From positions 1-46,853 of the forward strand of contig NZ_JACJMB010000018.1 of the NCBI RefSeq assembly GCF_016902615.1: 46,853 bases of DNA, read 5' to 3'. Shown piece by piece: positions 23,678 to 31,444 of the stretch. The translations under genes were made by a program, and so were the position numbers. Position 1 is the first letter of the stretch, and each line of letters begins with the position of its first letter. The stretch is from Collinsella tanakaei. GTDB taxonomy: Bacteria > Actinomycetota > Coriobacteriia > Coriobacteriales > Coriobacteriaceae. The notes beneath the pieces were generated by a model. The model made no database searches. It saw only the letters and a program-made list of their open reading frames with translations, and was not told where the DNA came from.

Positions 23678-24589
23678 CTAGCGACAGGTGAAGGCGTAGG
23701 TGACCTCACCGGCGTCGAAGGTTGCAGTGATGGCGTAGCGCCAGCCCGGCTCGAGGGTAAGCGTTGCCTCGCCGTCCGTAAGCGCGGTCTCGACCGTCTC
23801 GGCGGGAAGCGCGGCGGGATCGAGGGCGGCGGTGCCGCCGGCGCGCGTGGCCGCTTCGGCGAGGGCGTCTTCGCTCCAGCGCTCGACCGCGACGGCGCGC
23901 ACCTCGTCATCGAAGCTCACACGTGTCTCCGTGGCGCCGTCGAGACGGGCGTCGGGCAGCTCGTCGCGCTCGATCTGCACGGGGGAGGGTGCATCGGAGG
24001 CGATCGTTGCGGCCTCGCAGTCGTGCTCAACGGTCCAGGTGTAGCTGCAGATCTGGGGCGTCAGTGTGACCTGGGCGAGCTCGGTTGTGTACTCGATGGC
24101 CGCGTGCGCGGGCTGCCCCGGGTCGCGCTCGACGGAGAGCTGCTCGATCAGGTCGGCGTAGGGGGCGACGTCGTCGGGCGATCCCTCGTCGATGACCTCG
24201 ACGCGCGTGATGCCCGGGTACTGGCCGGGGTAGCTCTCGAGCATGATGCCGTTGCCGGTGACCTCCACCACGTTGCCGCTCGTGAGGTCGGCGGCCGCGA
24301 TGGGGTTGCCGTCCGCGTCGACGATCTGGGCGTCATCGAGCGTGGGGATGTAGGGCGTGCCGGTGGCCTGGTTCACGAACAGCGGGCTTCCGTCATCCAG
24401 GATGATGACGAGGGCCTCCTCGGCGACGGAGTTCTCCTCCGCGCTGCCAGCGGGGGCAGAGCTCCTGTCGATTCCCGTCATGCTGCCGCCTTTCGTTACG
24501 GTTCCGGTCGTGCAGCCGCCAATGAGCGCCGCGGTGAGAAGTGCCGCCGCGGCCGTGCGCGCGGTTGCGCCTCGAAGGTTGTGTCCCAT
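23678..24589 (-). CDS. lipoprotein of unknown function
   Basis: 303 residues. The signal sequence ends in a lipobox (LIGGC, Cys near residue 26), so it is probably lipid-anchored on the outer face of the membrane. The mature part starts with a Ser/Gly-rich linker, then a beta-rich segment containing DDGSPLFVNQATGTPYIPTL and NPIAAADLTSGNVVEVTGNG, like a small OB or DUF3221-type fold. The C-terminal part has CSYTWTVEHDCEA with two cysteines that could pair. AAAGGCGAGCC precedes the ATG. I assign no specific function. Confidence 0.7.
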   Translation of the reverse strand: MGHNLRGATARTAAAALLTAALIGGCTTGTVTKGGSMTGIDRSSAPAGSAEENSVAEEALVIILDDGSPLFVNQATGTPYIPTLDDAQIVDADGNPIAAADLTSGNVVEVTGNGIMLESYPGQYPGITRVEVIDEGSPDDVAPYADLIEQLSVERDPGQPAHAAIEYTTELAQVTLTPQICSYTWTVEHDCEAATIASDAPSPVQIERDELPDARLDGATETRVSFDDEVRAVAVERWSEDALAEAATRAGGTAALDPAALPAETVETALTDGEATLTLEPGWRYAITATFDAGEVTYAFTCR

Positions 24590-24712
24590 GGCTCGCCTTT
24601 CCGGTCGGTCGTGTTCGCGCCATCCTACCATGGGTAACCCGGATGCCTCATCCCCGTTGCGCCCGCGCGGCCCGGCTGCAGACGGTATACAGAACCTGCA
24701 GATAGGGTGAGT

Positions 24713-24745
24713 GGGCCCGCGCGACGCGAAGCGTCCCGCGGGCCC
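24713..24745. terminator. GC-rich hairpin between GH13 and lipoprotein genes
   Basis: GGGCCCGCG (24713-24721) pairs with CGCGGGCCC (24737-24745), with a further ACGC-GAA-GCGT inner stem. It lies about 37 bp beyond the stop of the minus-strand GH13 gene. No U-tract follows on the minus strand. Confidence 0.45.
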
Positions 24746-24781
24746 GCTTGTGAGCCGTTAGCTTTACGTGCAGCTTATTCG

Positions 24782-27043
24782 CTACTTCTTGAGCATCCAG
24801 ACGAAGCTCCAGCTCGGCATGTCGACGGTCTCGATATCGGACACCGCACCGCTCACCAGGTCAGTGTAGGTGCCCGCCTCGGGCATCCAGATCGTCTTGG
24901 CATCGTCGCTGAAGTTGAAGACGGCGTGCAGCTCCTCGCCGTCGGCGCGACGCACGATCCACAGGATGGAGAGGTCGCTGTAGTCCTTGGTGTAGACCTC
25001 GGCGTCGGCGGAGAAGACCGGCTCGGTGCGGCGGATCTCCTCAAGCTCCGACAGGGCGTCGAAGATGCGCTGCTGGACGGTACCGGGCTGCTCGATGGCG
25101 CGCGTGAGGTCCCAGTCGAACTTCCCGCGGTGGATGTAGCGCGAGTCCTCGACCTTCTCAGGGTCGTCCTTGTAGGTGTAGTCGTTCACCTGGCCGACCT
25201 CGTCGCCGCTGTAGATGATGGGCAGGCCGGACTGCGTGAACACGTAGGCATGCAGCATGATGTCCTTGCGGATGGCCGTGACCATCGCTGCCTCGTCGCC
25301 CTCGAAGCCGGCGGCCTCGATGCCGCACATGGAGGCGGTGGTGGCGCAGAAGCGCGCGTCGCCCGTGACGGGGTCGGCGTTGTAGAGCTCGCCGCGGCTC
25401 ACGCTGCCGGGGGTGAGTCCGCAGAAGTAGTCGTTCAGGAACTTCTTGTGCGGCACCTCGTACATGCCCCACTGCTCGAGCGAGTCGTAATCGAGGCCCC
25501 AGCCGATGTCGTCGTGGCAGCGCAGGTAGTTCAAGAACGTGTACTCATGCGGCAGGCCGTAGACGGCGTCGAGCTGCTGGCGGAGCAGCCGCACGTCGCG
25601 CGTGGCGACGGTGTGCCAGGTCGTGGCCATGGTGGTCACATTGTAGAGCATGTGGCACTCGGGCTTCTCGACCGTGCCGAAGTAGGGCACGACCTCCACC
25701 GGCGCCATGACGACCTCACCCAGAAGCACGATGCCCGGGCAGACGATCTCGCCGATCATGCGCATCATGCGGACGATGGTGTGGACCTGCTTGAGGTTGC
25801 GGCAGTTCGTGCCCAGCTGCTTCCAGATGTAGGGCACCGCGTCGATGCGGATGATGTCCATGCCCTGGTTCGCCAGGAACAGGAAGTTGTACATCATCTC
25901 GTTGAAGACGCGCGGGTTGCGGTAGTTCAGGTCCCACTGGTAGGGATAGAACTGCGTCATGACGCACTGGTCGAGCTCGGGCAGGTAGGTGAAGTGGCCG
26001 GGCGCGGTGGCGGGGAAGACCTGCGGCACGTCGCGGGTGTAGCGGTCGATGATGCCCTGGTCCTTCACGAAGAAGTAGCGGCTCATGTACTCGCCCTCGC
26101 CCGCACGCGCGCGGCGCGCCCACTCGTGGTCCTCGGAGGTGTGGTTCATGACGAAGTCCATGCACAGGCTGATGCCGCGGTCATGGCACTTGTCGGCGAG
26201 CTCCGCAAGATCCTCCATGGTGCCGAGCTCGGGGTTCACGCGGCGGAAGTCCTTGACCGCGTAACCGCCGTCCGAGCGGCTCTTGTCGGAGGGCGTGTCG
26301 AGGAACGGCATGAGGTGGATGTAGTTCACATGGCAGCGCTCGATGTAGTCGAGGTTCTCCTCGACGCCCTTGATGGTGCCGGCGAAGTTGTCGATGTACA
26401 TCTGCATGCCGAGCATGTCGCTTGAGCGGTACCAGGCGCCCGCGGCCTCGCGCTCGGCGTCGAGGGCCTTGAGCTTGGCGGAGCGCTCGTCGAAGAAGCG
26501 CTTCATCTGGTCGCAGAGCTCGGCGAACATGTCGCCGTTGTCGTAGAGCTCCATGTAGAGCCAGCGCAGCTCGTCGTGATGGCGGGCGAGGCGCTCGGCG
26601 AAGAGCTTGTCGTCGGCTTCCTTCTGCTTTTTGGCCGCCGCCGCGCTGACCTTCTTGGCGGCAGGCTTCTTCGCTGCGGTCTTGGTGGCCCTTGTGGTCT
26701 TGGCGGGCGCCGGCGCGGCCTTGGTGGCCTTCGGCGTCGATGCGCTCTTGGCCGCCGTCTTCGCGCCGGTCTTGGGGGCGGCTGCCTTCTTGGTTGCCGT
26801 GGTCGAGGCGGCCTCGGTCGCCTTCGACGCCGTCTTGGTCTCCTTGGCCGTTGCGCTCTTCGCGGACGCGGCAGTCGTCTTCTTGGCTGCTGCGGTCGTC
26901 GCCGCGGGTGTGGTCCTCTTCTCGCTGGCGGCCGCGGTCGCCTTCGTCGTGGATGCGGTCTTCGTCGTGGTCGTCTTCTTGGCCGCCTTGGGCTCGGCGG
27001 TATCTGAGGTCGCTTGGGAGGCAGGCTTGCGGGTGGTCGCCAT
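24782..27043 (-). CDS. GH13 amylosucrase-like enzyme with histone H1-like N-terminal tail
   Basis: 753 residues. The first 140 or so consist almost only of Ala, Lys and Thr with Ser and Pro (repeats such as TAAKKPAAKK), like histone H1 or nucleoid protein tails. A GH13 catalytic domain follows: DFVMNHTS (region I), nucleophile Asp401 in DIIRIDAVPYIW, acid/base Glu443 in LLGEVVMAP, and His510-Asp511 in LRCHDDIGW. Sequence style and a C-terminal beta domain fit the amylosucrase/sucrose hydrolase branch (GH13_4). GGAAGGATGGG precedes the ATG and the frame is unbroken, so the tail is truly part of the gene. No signal peptide is present. Confidence 0.82.
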   Translation of the reverse strand: MATTRKPASQATSDTAEPKAAKKTTTTKTASTTKATAAASEKRTTPAATTAAAKKTTAASAKSATAKETKTASKATEAASTTATKKAAAPKTGAKTAAKSASTPKATKAAPAPAKTTRATKTAAKKPAAKKVSAAAAKKQKEADDKLFAERLARHHDELRWLYMELYDNGDMFAELCDQMKRFFDERSAKLKALDAEREAAGAWYRSSDMLGMQMYIDNFAGTIKGVEENLDYIERCHVNYIHLMPFLDTPSDKSRSDGGYAVKDFRRVNPELGTMEDLAELADKCHDRGISLCMDFVMNHTSEDHEWARRARAGEGEYMSRYFFVKDQGIIDRYTRDVPQVFPATAPGHFTYLPELDQCVMTQFYPYQWDLNYRNPRVFNEMMYNFLFLANQGMDIIRIDAVPYIWKQLGTNCRNLKQVHTIVRMMRMIGEIVCPGIVLLGEVVMAPVEVVPYFGTVEKPECHMLYNVTTMATTWHTVATRDVRLLRQQLDAVYGLPHEYTFLNYLRCHDDIGWGLDYDSLEQWGMYEVPHKKFLNDYFCGLTPGSVSRGELYNADPVTGDARFCATTASMCGIEAAGFEGDEAAMVTAIRKDIMLHAYVFTQSGLPIIYSGDEVGQVNDYTYKDDPEKVEDSRYIHRGKFDWDLTRAIEQPGTVQQRIFDALSELEEIRRTEPVFSADAEVYTKDYSDLSILWIVRRADGEELHAVFNFSDDAKTIWMPEAGTYTDLVSGAVSDIETVDMPSWSFVWMLKK

Positions 27044-27679
27044 GGTCCCATCCTTCCTACTCGTATCTCGGTATTCGCATTCATTCTATGGTGTCTACGA
27101 GCGGATTTATGCAACAGGAGGCCGGGTGGGCAAGACTCGTGGCAATCGTCTATATCCGCTATGGGAACGATATCGCAAAAGGGTTGGTTGCGCGCGTTTT
27201 CTGGGTGGTGACGTCGGGAAGCGCGGCGCGCGCGGGATGGCGCGGGCGCGGTGGATGGCACTGGCTGCGGTTCGGGTGCGCACTCGGGGCGCGATCGGCC
27301 CGAACCGCCCAGTTCCCTTCCGCGCACAGACGAGCATGGGCGGTGCGCTTCCTGACGCGCGCGGGCAAACGGTTTTTCAGCGCGGATTTCGCCGCTTCGC
27401 AACCTCGACCTCCTACTTTCAGTACTTTTTTCGAGGACTCTCGTGAAGAGCGGGTATCCGGTTGAAATATGAGCAGAAAAACCGCAGGTAAATGGCTATA
27501 TCGTTTTGGCTGTTTTCAGGGTCTACTCGTGACGGCTCCAAAAAAGTACTGAAAGTGGGCCCTCCTCGTTTCGCGGGGCTCGGTTTCCGGCGGATTCGTG
27601 CACGCGATGCCGCACCGGGCGGGGCAGGTGCCGGGTGGCGTACACTCGTGGCGGTCAATATGAGTGAAAGGGGTCGGAC
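27044..27679. other. intergenic region with an inverted-repeat element
   Basis: Between the divergent GH13 and PanE-like genes. It holds the inverted repeat at 27415-27556. The rest shows no ribosome-bound frame. AT-rich TCGGTATTCGCATTCATTC near 27066-27084 may be promoter sequence for the GH13 gene. Confidence 0.45.
27415..27556. repeat. 142-bp palindromic-ended repeat (MITE-like)
   Basis: Arms 27415-27435 (ACTTTCAGTACTTTTTT then CGAG) and 27536-27556 match as inverted copies at 20 of 21 positions. The inside has no coding capacity and is more AT-rich than its surroundings. It resembles the element at 20931 in size and layout but not in sequence. Confidence 0.5.
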
Positions 27680-28594
27680 ATGGCGATCGAGCGTATCGCG
27701 TTTATCGGTAGGGGAGCCGTCGGGCTTCTTCATGCGAGCATCATGGCGGAGCATCTGGGGCCGGGCGCCGTCGAGTTCGTGATGGATGACGAGCGCTTCG
27801 CACGCCATGCGGGCGACGTGCCGCGCATCAACGGTGAGCCGTGTCGCGTGCCCACGATCTGCGCGAGCGAGGCGACCCCGGTCGACCTCGTCATCCTCAC
27901 GGTCAAGGCCACGGGCCTTGCGGGCGCGCTCGATACCATGGAGGCGCTCGTCGGTCCGGACACGCGCATCCTGTCGCTTCTGAACGGCGTGACGAGCGAG
28001 GGCATCATCGCCGAGCGATATGGGTGGGAGCGCATCGCGCCGAGCATCACGCAGGGAATGGATGCCGTCTTCATGGACGGGGAGCTCACCTACACCCATC
28101 CCGGCGAGATCCGCCTGGGCGCGGGGATGAGGACGGCTCGCGGCGTCGTGGAGGATATCGATGACGCGCTCACGCGCGGCGGCATCGTCCATACGGTCGA
28201 GGCGGACATCGTCCGCCGCATGTGGGTGAAGCTCATGCTGAACGTCGGCATCAACCAGACCTGCATGGTCTACGGCGGGACCTACGGCAGCGCGAGCGAG
28301 CCGGGCAGCGAGCAGAACCGTTGCTTTATCGCCGCCATGCGCGAGGCGCTTGCGGTAGCGCGCGCCGAGGGGGTCGACGTGACGGAGGCCGACCTTGCCG
28401 AGATGGCCGAGCTCACGGCATCGCTCGGTGGGGCGGGCATGCCGTCGATGGCGCAGGACCGCATAGCGCGCCGACCGACCGAGGTCGAGCTCTTCGGGGG
28501 CACGATCGTGCGCCTGGCCGAGCGCCACGGGATCCTCGTGCCGCAAAACCGCTGGCTCTACCAGCGCATCCGCGAGATCGAGGCGAGCTGGTAG
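27680..28594 (+). CDS. ketopantoate reductase family (PanE/ApbA) protein
   Basis: 304 residues. An N-terminal Rossmann fold starts ERIAFIGRGAVGLLHAS. The glycine motif is GRGAVG, where the family usually has GxGxxG, so the nucleotide-binding loop is close to normal. The middle has LVILTVKAT and LLNGVTSEGIIAERYG, typical of ApbA/PanE. The C-terminal helical domain has WVKLMLNVGINQTCMVY, matching the K-x-x-x-N active-site region. NADPH-dependent reduction of 2-dehydropantoate or a related ketoacid is likely; no other pantothenate genes are adjacent. AAAGGGGTC precedes the ATG. Confidence 0.8.
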   Translation: MAIERIAFIGRGAVGLLHASIMAEHLGPGAVEFVMDDERFARHAGDVPRINGEPCRVPTICASEATPVDLVILTVKATGLAGALDTMEALVGPDTRILSLLNGVTSEGIIAERYGWERIAPSITQGMDAVFMDGELTYTHPGEIRLGAGMRTARGVVEDIDDALTRGGIVHTVEADIVRRMWVKLMLNVGINQTCMVYGGTYGSASEPGSEQNRCFIAAMREALAVARAEGVDVTEADLAEMAELTASLGGAGMPSMAQDRIARRPTEVELFGGTIVRLAERHGILVPQNRWLYQRIREIEASW

Positions 28595-28624
28595 GCTACC
28601 ACGTCCCCGATGAGGACACCCCGC

Positions 28625-29803
28625 TTACTGCTCGGAGCTCACGTAGCTCTCGTCGATGGTGACCTTCACGATGGTGCGCGGGTAGTGGTCCGCGACGATC
28701 TGCTTTACGCGGCGGCGCAGCTGCTCCTCGGTGAGCGGAAGGTCGGTCGGGCGCACGCAGTCGAAGATGACGTTCGTGTGCGTGGGGCCGGGCACGGTCC
28801 GAAGATCGTGGATGGTGATGCGCGGGTCGATGATCTTCACGGCCTGGTTGATCCAGTTGCGCATGTCGTTCACGGTCGGGTCGTCGGTCACGATGGGGTC
28901 GTAGTGCAGCGTGACGATGAGGCCGTCGTCGTTTTTGAAATCCTGCTCGATGTTGTCGATGAGGTCGTGGCTCTCCATGGGGTCGGCCTCGGCGGCCATC
29001 TCCACGTGCGCGCTCGCGAACTGGCGGCCGGGGCCGTAGTCGTGCACCATGAGGTCGTGGGTGCCGAGCACGCCGGGGTAGCTCATGATCTTGGCGCGGA
29101 TGTGCTCGACGAGCTCGGGCGAGGGCGCCTGGCCGAGCAGCGGGTTCACCGTGTCGCGCACCAGCCCGATGCCGCTCCATATGATGAAGGCGCCCACGGC
29201 CGCGCCGGCGACGCCGTCGAGCTGGATGCCGCAGACGTGCGAGATGGCGGCCGAGGCGAGCACCGCCGCGGTCGAGATGACGTCGTTGCGCGAGTCGACG
29301 GCGGTCGCCTGGAGGGTCTCCGAGTCGATGCGGCGCCCGATGGTGCGGTTGAACGCCGCCATCCAGAACTTGACCGCGATGGAGAGCACGAGGATGAGCA
29401 CGAGCGTGCCGTTGAACTCGACCGGAGTGGGGTGGAAGATCTTTTCGACCGAGGAGCCCACGAGGTTGATGCCGATGGCGAGCACGAGCGCGGCGACCAC
29501 GAGGCCCGCGAGGTACTCGTAGCGCCCATGGCCATAGGGGTGCTCGGGGTCGGCCGGGCGGCTCGCCAGCTTGAAGCCGAGCAGGCTCACGATGTTGCTT
29601 GCCGCGTCGGACAGGTTGTTCACGGCGTCGGCGACGATGGAGACGGACCCCGCGACGATGCCGATGGCGCCCTTCGCCACGCAGAGCGCGACGTTGCACA
29701 CGATGCCCACGATGCCGGCGAACTGGCCGTAGGCGGTGCGCACGGCGGCGTTCGCCGTGTCGTCGGCGTTCGGTATGAAGTGGCGGATGAGCCAATCGAT
29801 CAT
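28625..29803 (-). CDS. cation diffusion facilitator (CDF) family transporter
   Basis: 392 residues. Six membrane helices include ADAVNNLSDAASNIVSLLG (helix 2 metal site) and DSRNDVISTAAVLAS (helix 5 metal site), with HPYGHGRYEYLAGL between helices 2 and 3. A cytoplasmic C-terminal domain of about 170 residues follows, longer than in typical CDF proteins. The substrate is probably Zn2+, Mn2+ or Fe2+ exchanged for protons; the N-x-x-x-D pattern of helix 2 leans towards Mn-type members. GGAAGGACC precedes the ATG at 29803. The gene follows a terminator of the gldA-like gene. Confidence 0.82.
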   Translation of the reverse strand: MIDWLIRHFIPNADDTANAAVRTAYGQFAGIVGIVCNVALCVAKGAIGIVAGSVSIVADAVNNLSDAASNIVSLLGFKLASRPADPEHPYGHGRYEYLAGLVVAALVLAIGINLVGSSVEKIFHPTPVEFNGTLVLILVLSIAVKFWMAAFNRTIGRRIDSETLQATAVDSRNDVISTAAVLASAAISHVCGIQLDGVAGAAVGAFIIWSGIGLVRDTVNPLLGQAPSPELVEHIRAKIMSYPGVLGTHDLMVHDYGPGRQFASAHVEMAAEADPMESHDLIDNIEQDFKNDDGLIVTLHYDPIVTDDPTVNDMRNWINQAVKIIDPRITIHDLRTVPGPTHTNVIFDCVRPTDLPLTEEQLRRRVKQIVADHYPRTIVKVTIDESYVSSEQ

Positions 29804-29818
29804 GGGCGGTCCTTCCGG

Positions 29819-29853
29819 CAAAAAGACGCGGGCGGCAGGATGTGCCGCCCGCG
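29819..29853 (-). terminator. Rho-independent terminator of the gldA-like gene
   Basis: On the minus strand CGCGGGCGGCA pairs perfectly with TGCCGCCCGCG (29827-29853) and is followed by TCTTTTTGCC. It lies about 93 bp past the stop of the gldA-like gene and just before the CDF gene. Confidence 0.75.
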
Positions 29854-29945
29854 CAGGGTGTTGCAATCAAACGGATTGTAGGCGTTTTCGCCGCTCCGCG
29901 CGAGGGTGGGGGCGGCGGGCACGTGGCGATTCCGGGCACCTGCCG

Positions 29946-31034
29946 TTACCGGGAGCCCCCGATGGCGTCGGCCGCGATGATGGCGTCGCGCACACCCGCG
30001 GGCGTGACCGCGAAGGGGAGGTTGCCCATGGTGTCGGTCGGCGCGCAGGCGTCTCGCGCCACGGCGTCGATCAGCTCGCGGGAGGCGTCCTCGATGCCGA
30101 GGGCGGCGAGCGTCGTCGGAAGGCCGACGGCCCGCATGAGGCCCAGCACCTCGTCGAGCTCTTTTGTCGGGGCGTTCTCGAGCACGAGCTGGACGAGCAC
30201 GCCGAACGCGACCTTCTCCCCGTGCATCGAGCGGGCCGCCTCGGGCCTGCGCGCCAGCGCGTTGTTGACGGCGTGGGCGGCGGCAAGGCCGCAGGATTCG
30301 AAGCCGATGCCGGACAGCAGCGTGTTCGCCTCGATAATGTTCTCGACGGCGGGCGTGAGGCAGCCGGCGTCAAGGGCCGCCTTCGCCTTCACGCCGTCTT
30401 CCATCAGGGTGTCAAAGCAGCTGCGGGCAAGCGCGAGCGCCGCCCTCGTCATGGTGCCGCCCCCGCAGACGGCAGCGCCGCTCGCCGCGCACGCGCGGGC
30501 CTCAATGTAGGTGGCGAGCGCATCTCCCATGCCGGCGACGGTCAGGCGCACGGGCGCGGCGGCCGCGATCTCGGTGTCCATAAGGACGACGTCGGGGCTC
30601 GCGGGCAGGTAGAGGTAGCGGTCGAAGGTGCCGTCTTCGCGGTAGATGACCGAAAGGGCGCTCACCGGGGCGTCCGACGAGGCGGCGGTGGGGCAGACGA
30701 TGACGGGTGCGCCGAGGGTGTGCGCGACCGCCTTGGCGGTGTCGATGACCTTGCCGCCGCCGATGCCGATGATGACGTCGCAGCCGCGCTCGCGGGCGAG
30801 CGAACGCAGGCGCTTGATCTCGGCGTCGGTGCATTCGCCGCCGAACGGCTCGAGGGCAAGCATCGCCCCCTCGCGCTCGAAGCCGCGCTTGATGGCGGCT
30901 CCCATGCGCTCGATCGCCGCGGTGCGGGCGATGCCGAGTGCGCTCGATCCGAAGGGCGCCGCATGGGCGCCGAGCTCGGTTATGGCGCCGGGCCCCTGGA
31001 TGTACCTGCTGGGACTCTTATATATACGGGACAT
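29946..31034 (-). CDS. gldA: glycerol dehydrogenase-like iron/zinc-containing alcohol dehydrogenase
   Basis: 362 residues of the GldA group. The NAD-binding region has IGIGGGKVIDTAKAVAHTLG followed by PTAASSDAPVSALSVIY. Metal ligands are likely Asp in VAGMGDALATYIEA and His in GLAAAHAVNNAL and ARSMHGEKVAFG, all as in glycerol dehydrogenase. The reaction would be glycerol to dihydroxyacetone with NAD+, or reduction of a related ketone. GAAGGAGAATGC precedes the ATG. The gene ends in a strong terminator. The exact substrate cannot be read from sequence. Confidence 0.8.
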   Translation of the reverse strand: MSRIYKSPSRYIQGPGAITELGAHAAPFGSSALGIARTAAIERMGAAIKRGFEREGAMLALEPFGGECTDAEIKRLRSLARERGCDVIIGIGGGKVIDTAKAVAHTLGAPVIVCPTAASSDAPVSALSVIYREDGTFDRYLYLPASPDVVLMDTEIAAAAPVRLTVAGMGDALATYIEARACAASGAAVCGGGTMTRAALALARSCFDTLMEDGVKAKAALDAGCLTPAVENIIEANTLLSGIGFESCGLAAAHAVNNALARRPEAARSMHGEKVAFGVLVQLVLENAPTKELDEVLGLMRAVGLPTTLAALGIEDASRELIDAVARDACAPTDTMGNLPFAVTPAGVRDAIIAADAIGGSR

Positions 31035-31099
31035 GCATTCTCCTTCTGTCTGTCCCCGATGAGGACACCCAACATCTTGGTCAAGACCCCAACTTGTGC

Positions 31100-31203
31100 C
31101 GTTCGCGTATCGGTGAGCGGTCTTGTTGTGGAGGTTTCTCCACGAGTTGACCGCAAGACGGAAAATAGCCGCCGCAGGTCAGGCGGCTGCGCGGTTTTTT
31201 CGA
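31100..31203 (+). ncRNA. candidate structured RNA ending in a terminator
   Basis: The plus strand can fold GTGGAG-GTTT-CTCCAC inside an outer GTCTTG/CAAGAC stem (about 31117-31159). Next comes either AGCCGCC/GGCGGCT (31167-31188) or the overlapping stem CCGCCGCAG/CTGCGCGG, which ends directly at TTTTTT (31195-31200). Two mutually exclusive stems before a U-run look like a terminator/antiterminator. No plus-strand gene is directly upstream. I recognise no known riboswitch, and no promoter is obvious. Confidence 0.3.
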
Positions 31204-31268
31204 CCCCGCAGCGGGGTGAGAGAACGTTTTATGCACGGAAAAAAGCACATTGCGCGTGACCTGCCAAA

Positions 31269-31316
31269 ACACAATATGTAGTGAGGGCTTCAAAAGAAGC
31301 TCACACCATCTAGTGA
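31269..31316. promoter_or_regulatory. pair of NrdR boxes upstream of nrdD
   Basis: ACACAATATGTAGTGA (31269-31284) and TCACACCATCTAGTGA (31301-31316) resemble the known NrdR box ACACWATATATWGTGT. They are 32 bp apart start to start, the spacing of about three helical turns seen in ribonucleotide reductase promoters. TATAGT at 31329-31334 is a possible -10. NrdR repression through dATP/ATP sensing is therefore likely. No nrdR gene is in the window. Confidence 0.8.
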
Positions 31317-31351
31317 GAAACCTTGTCGTATAGTTAGGACCCGGCGCTGTC

Positions 31352-31399
31352 CGCCACAGGGAACAGGCGGGTGCGGTACCCCTCGTGTTCCCTGTGGCG
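31352..31399 (+). promoter_or_regulatory. hairpin in the nrdD leader
   Basis: CGCCACAGGGAACA (31352-31365) pairs perfectly with TGTTCCCTGTGGCG (31386-31399) around a 20-nt loop. It lies between the NrdR boxes and the nrdD start and would be in the 5' untranslated RNA. No U-tract follows. It may stabilise the transcript or regulate it. Confidence 0.5.
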
Positions 31400-31444
31400 A
31401 ACGAGCGCAATTGGACAGTCGGACCCTATCGAAAGGTTGTGTGC

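Noticed and set aside
24707-26425. Plus-strand frame opposite the GH13 gene
   Set aside because: It is a Val/His/Asp-rich shadow without a start signal; the catalytic residues lie on the minus strand.
26503-27402. Arginine/proline-rich minus-strand frame opposite the GH13 tail
   Set aside because: It is a frame-shifted reading of the Ala/Lys/Thr tail DNA with no start signal; low-complexity DNA gives open frames in several registers.
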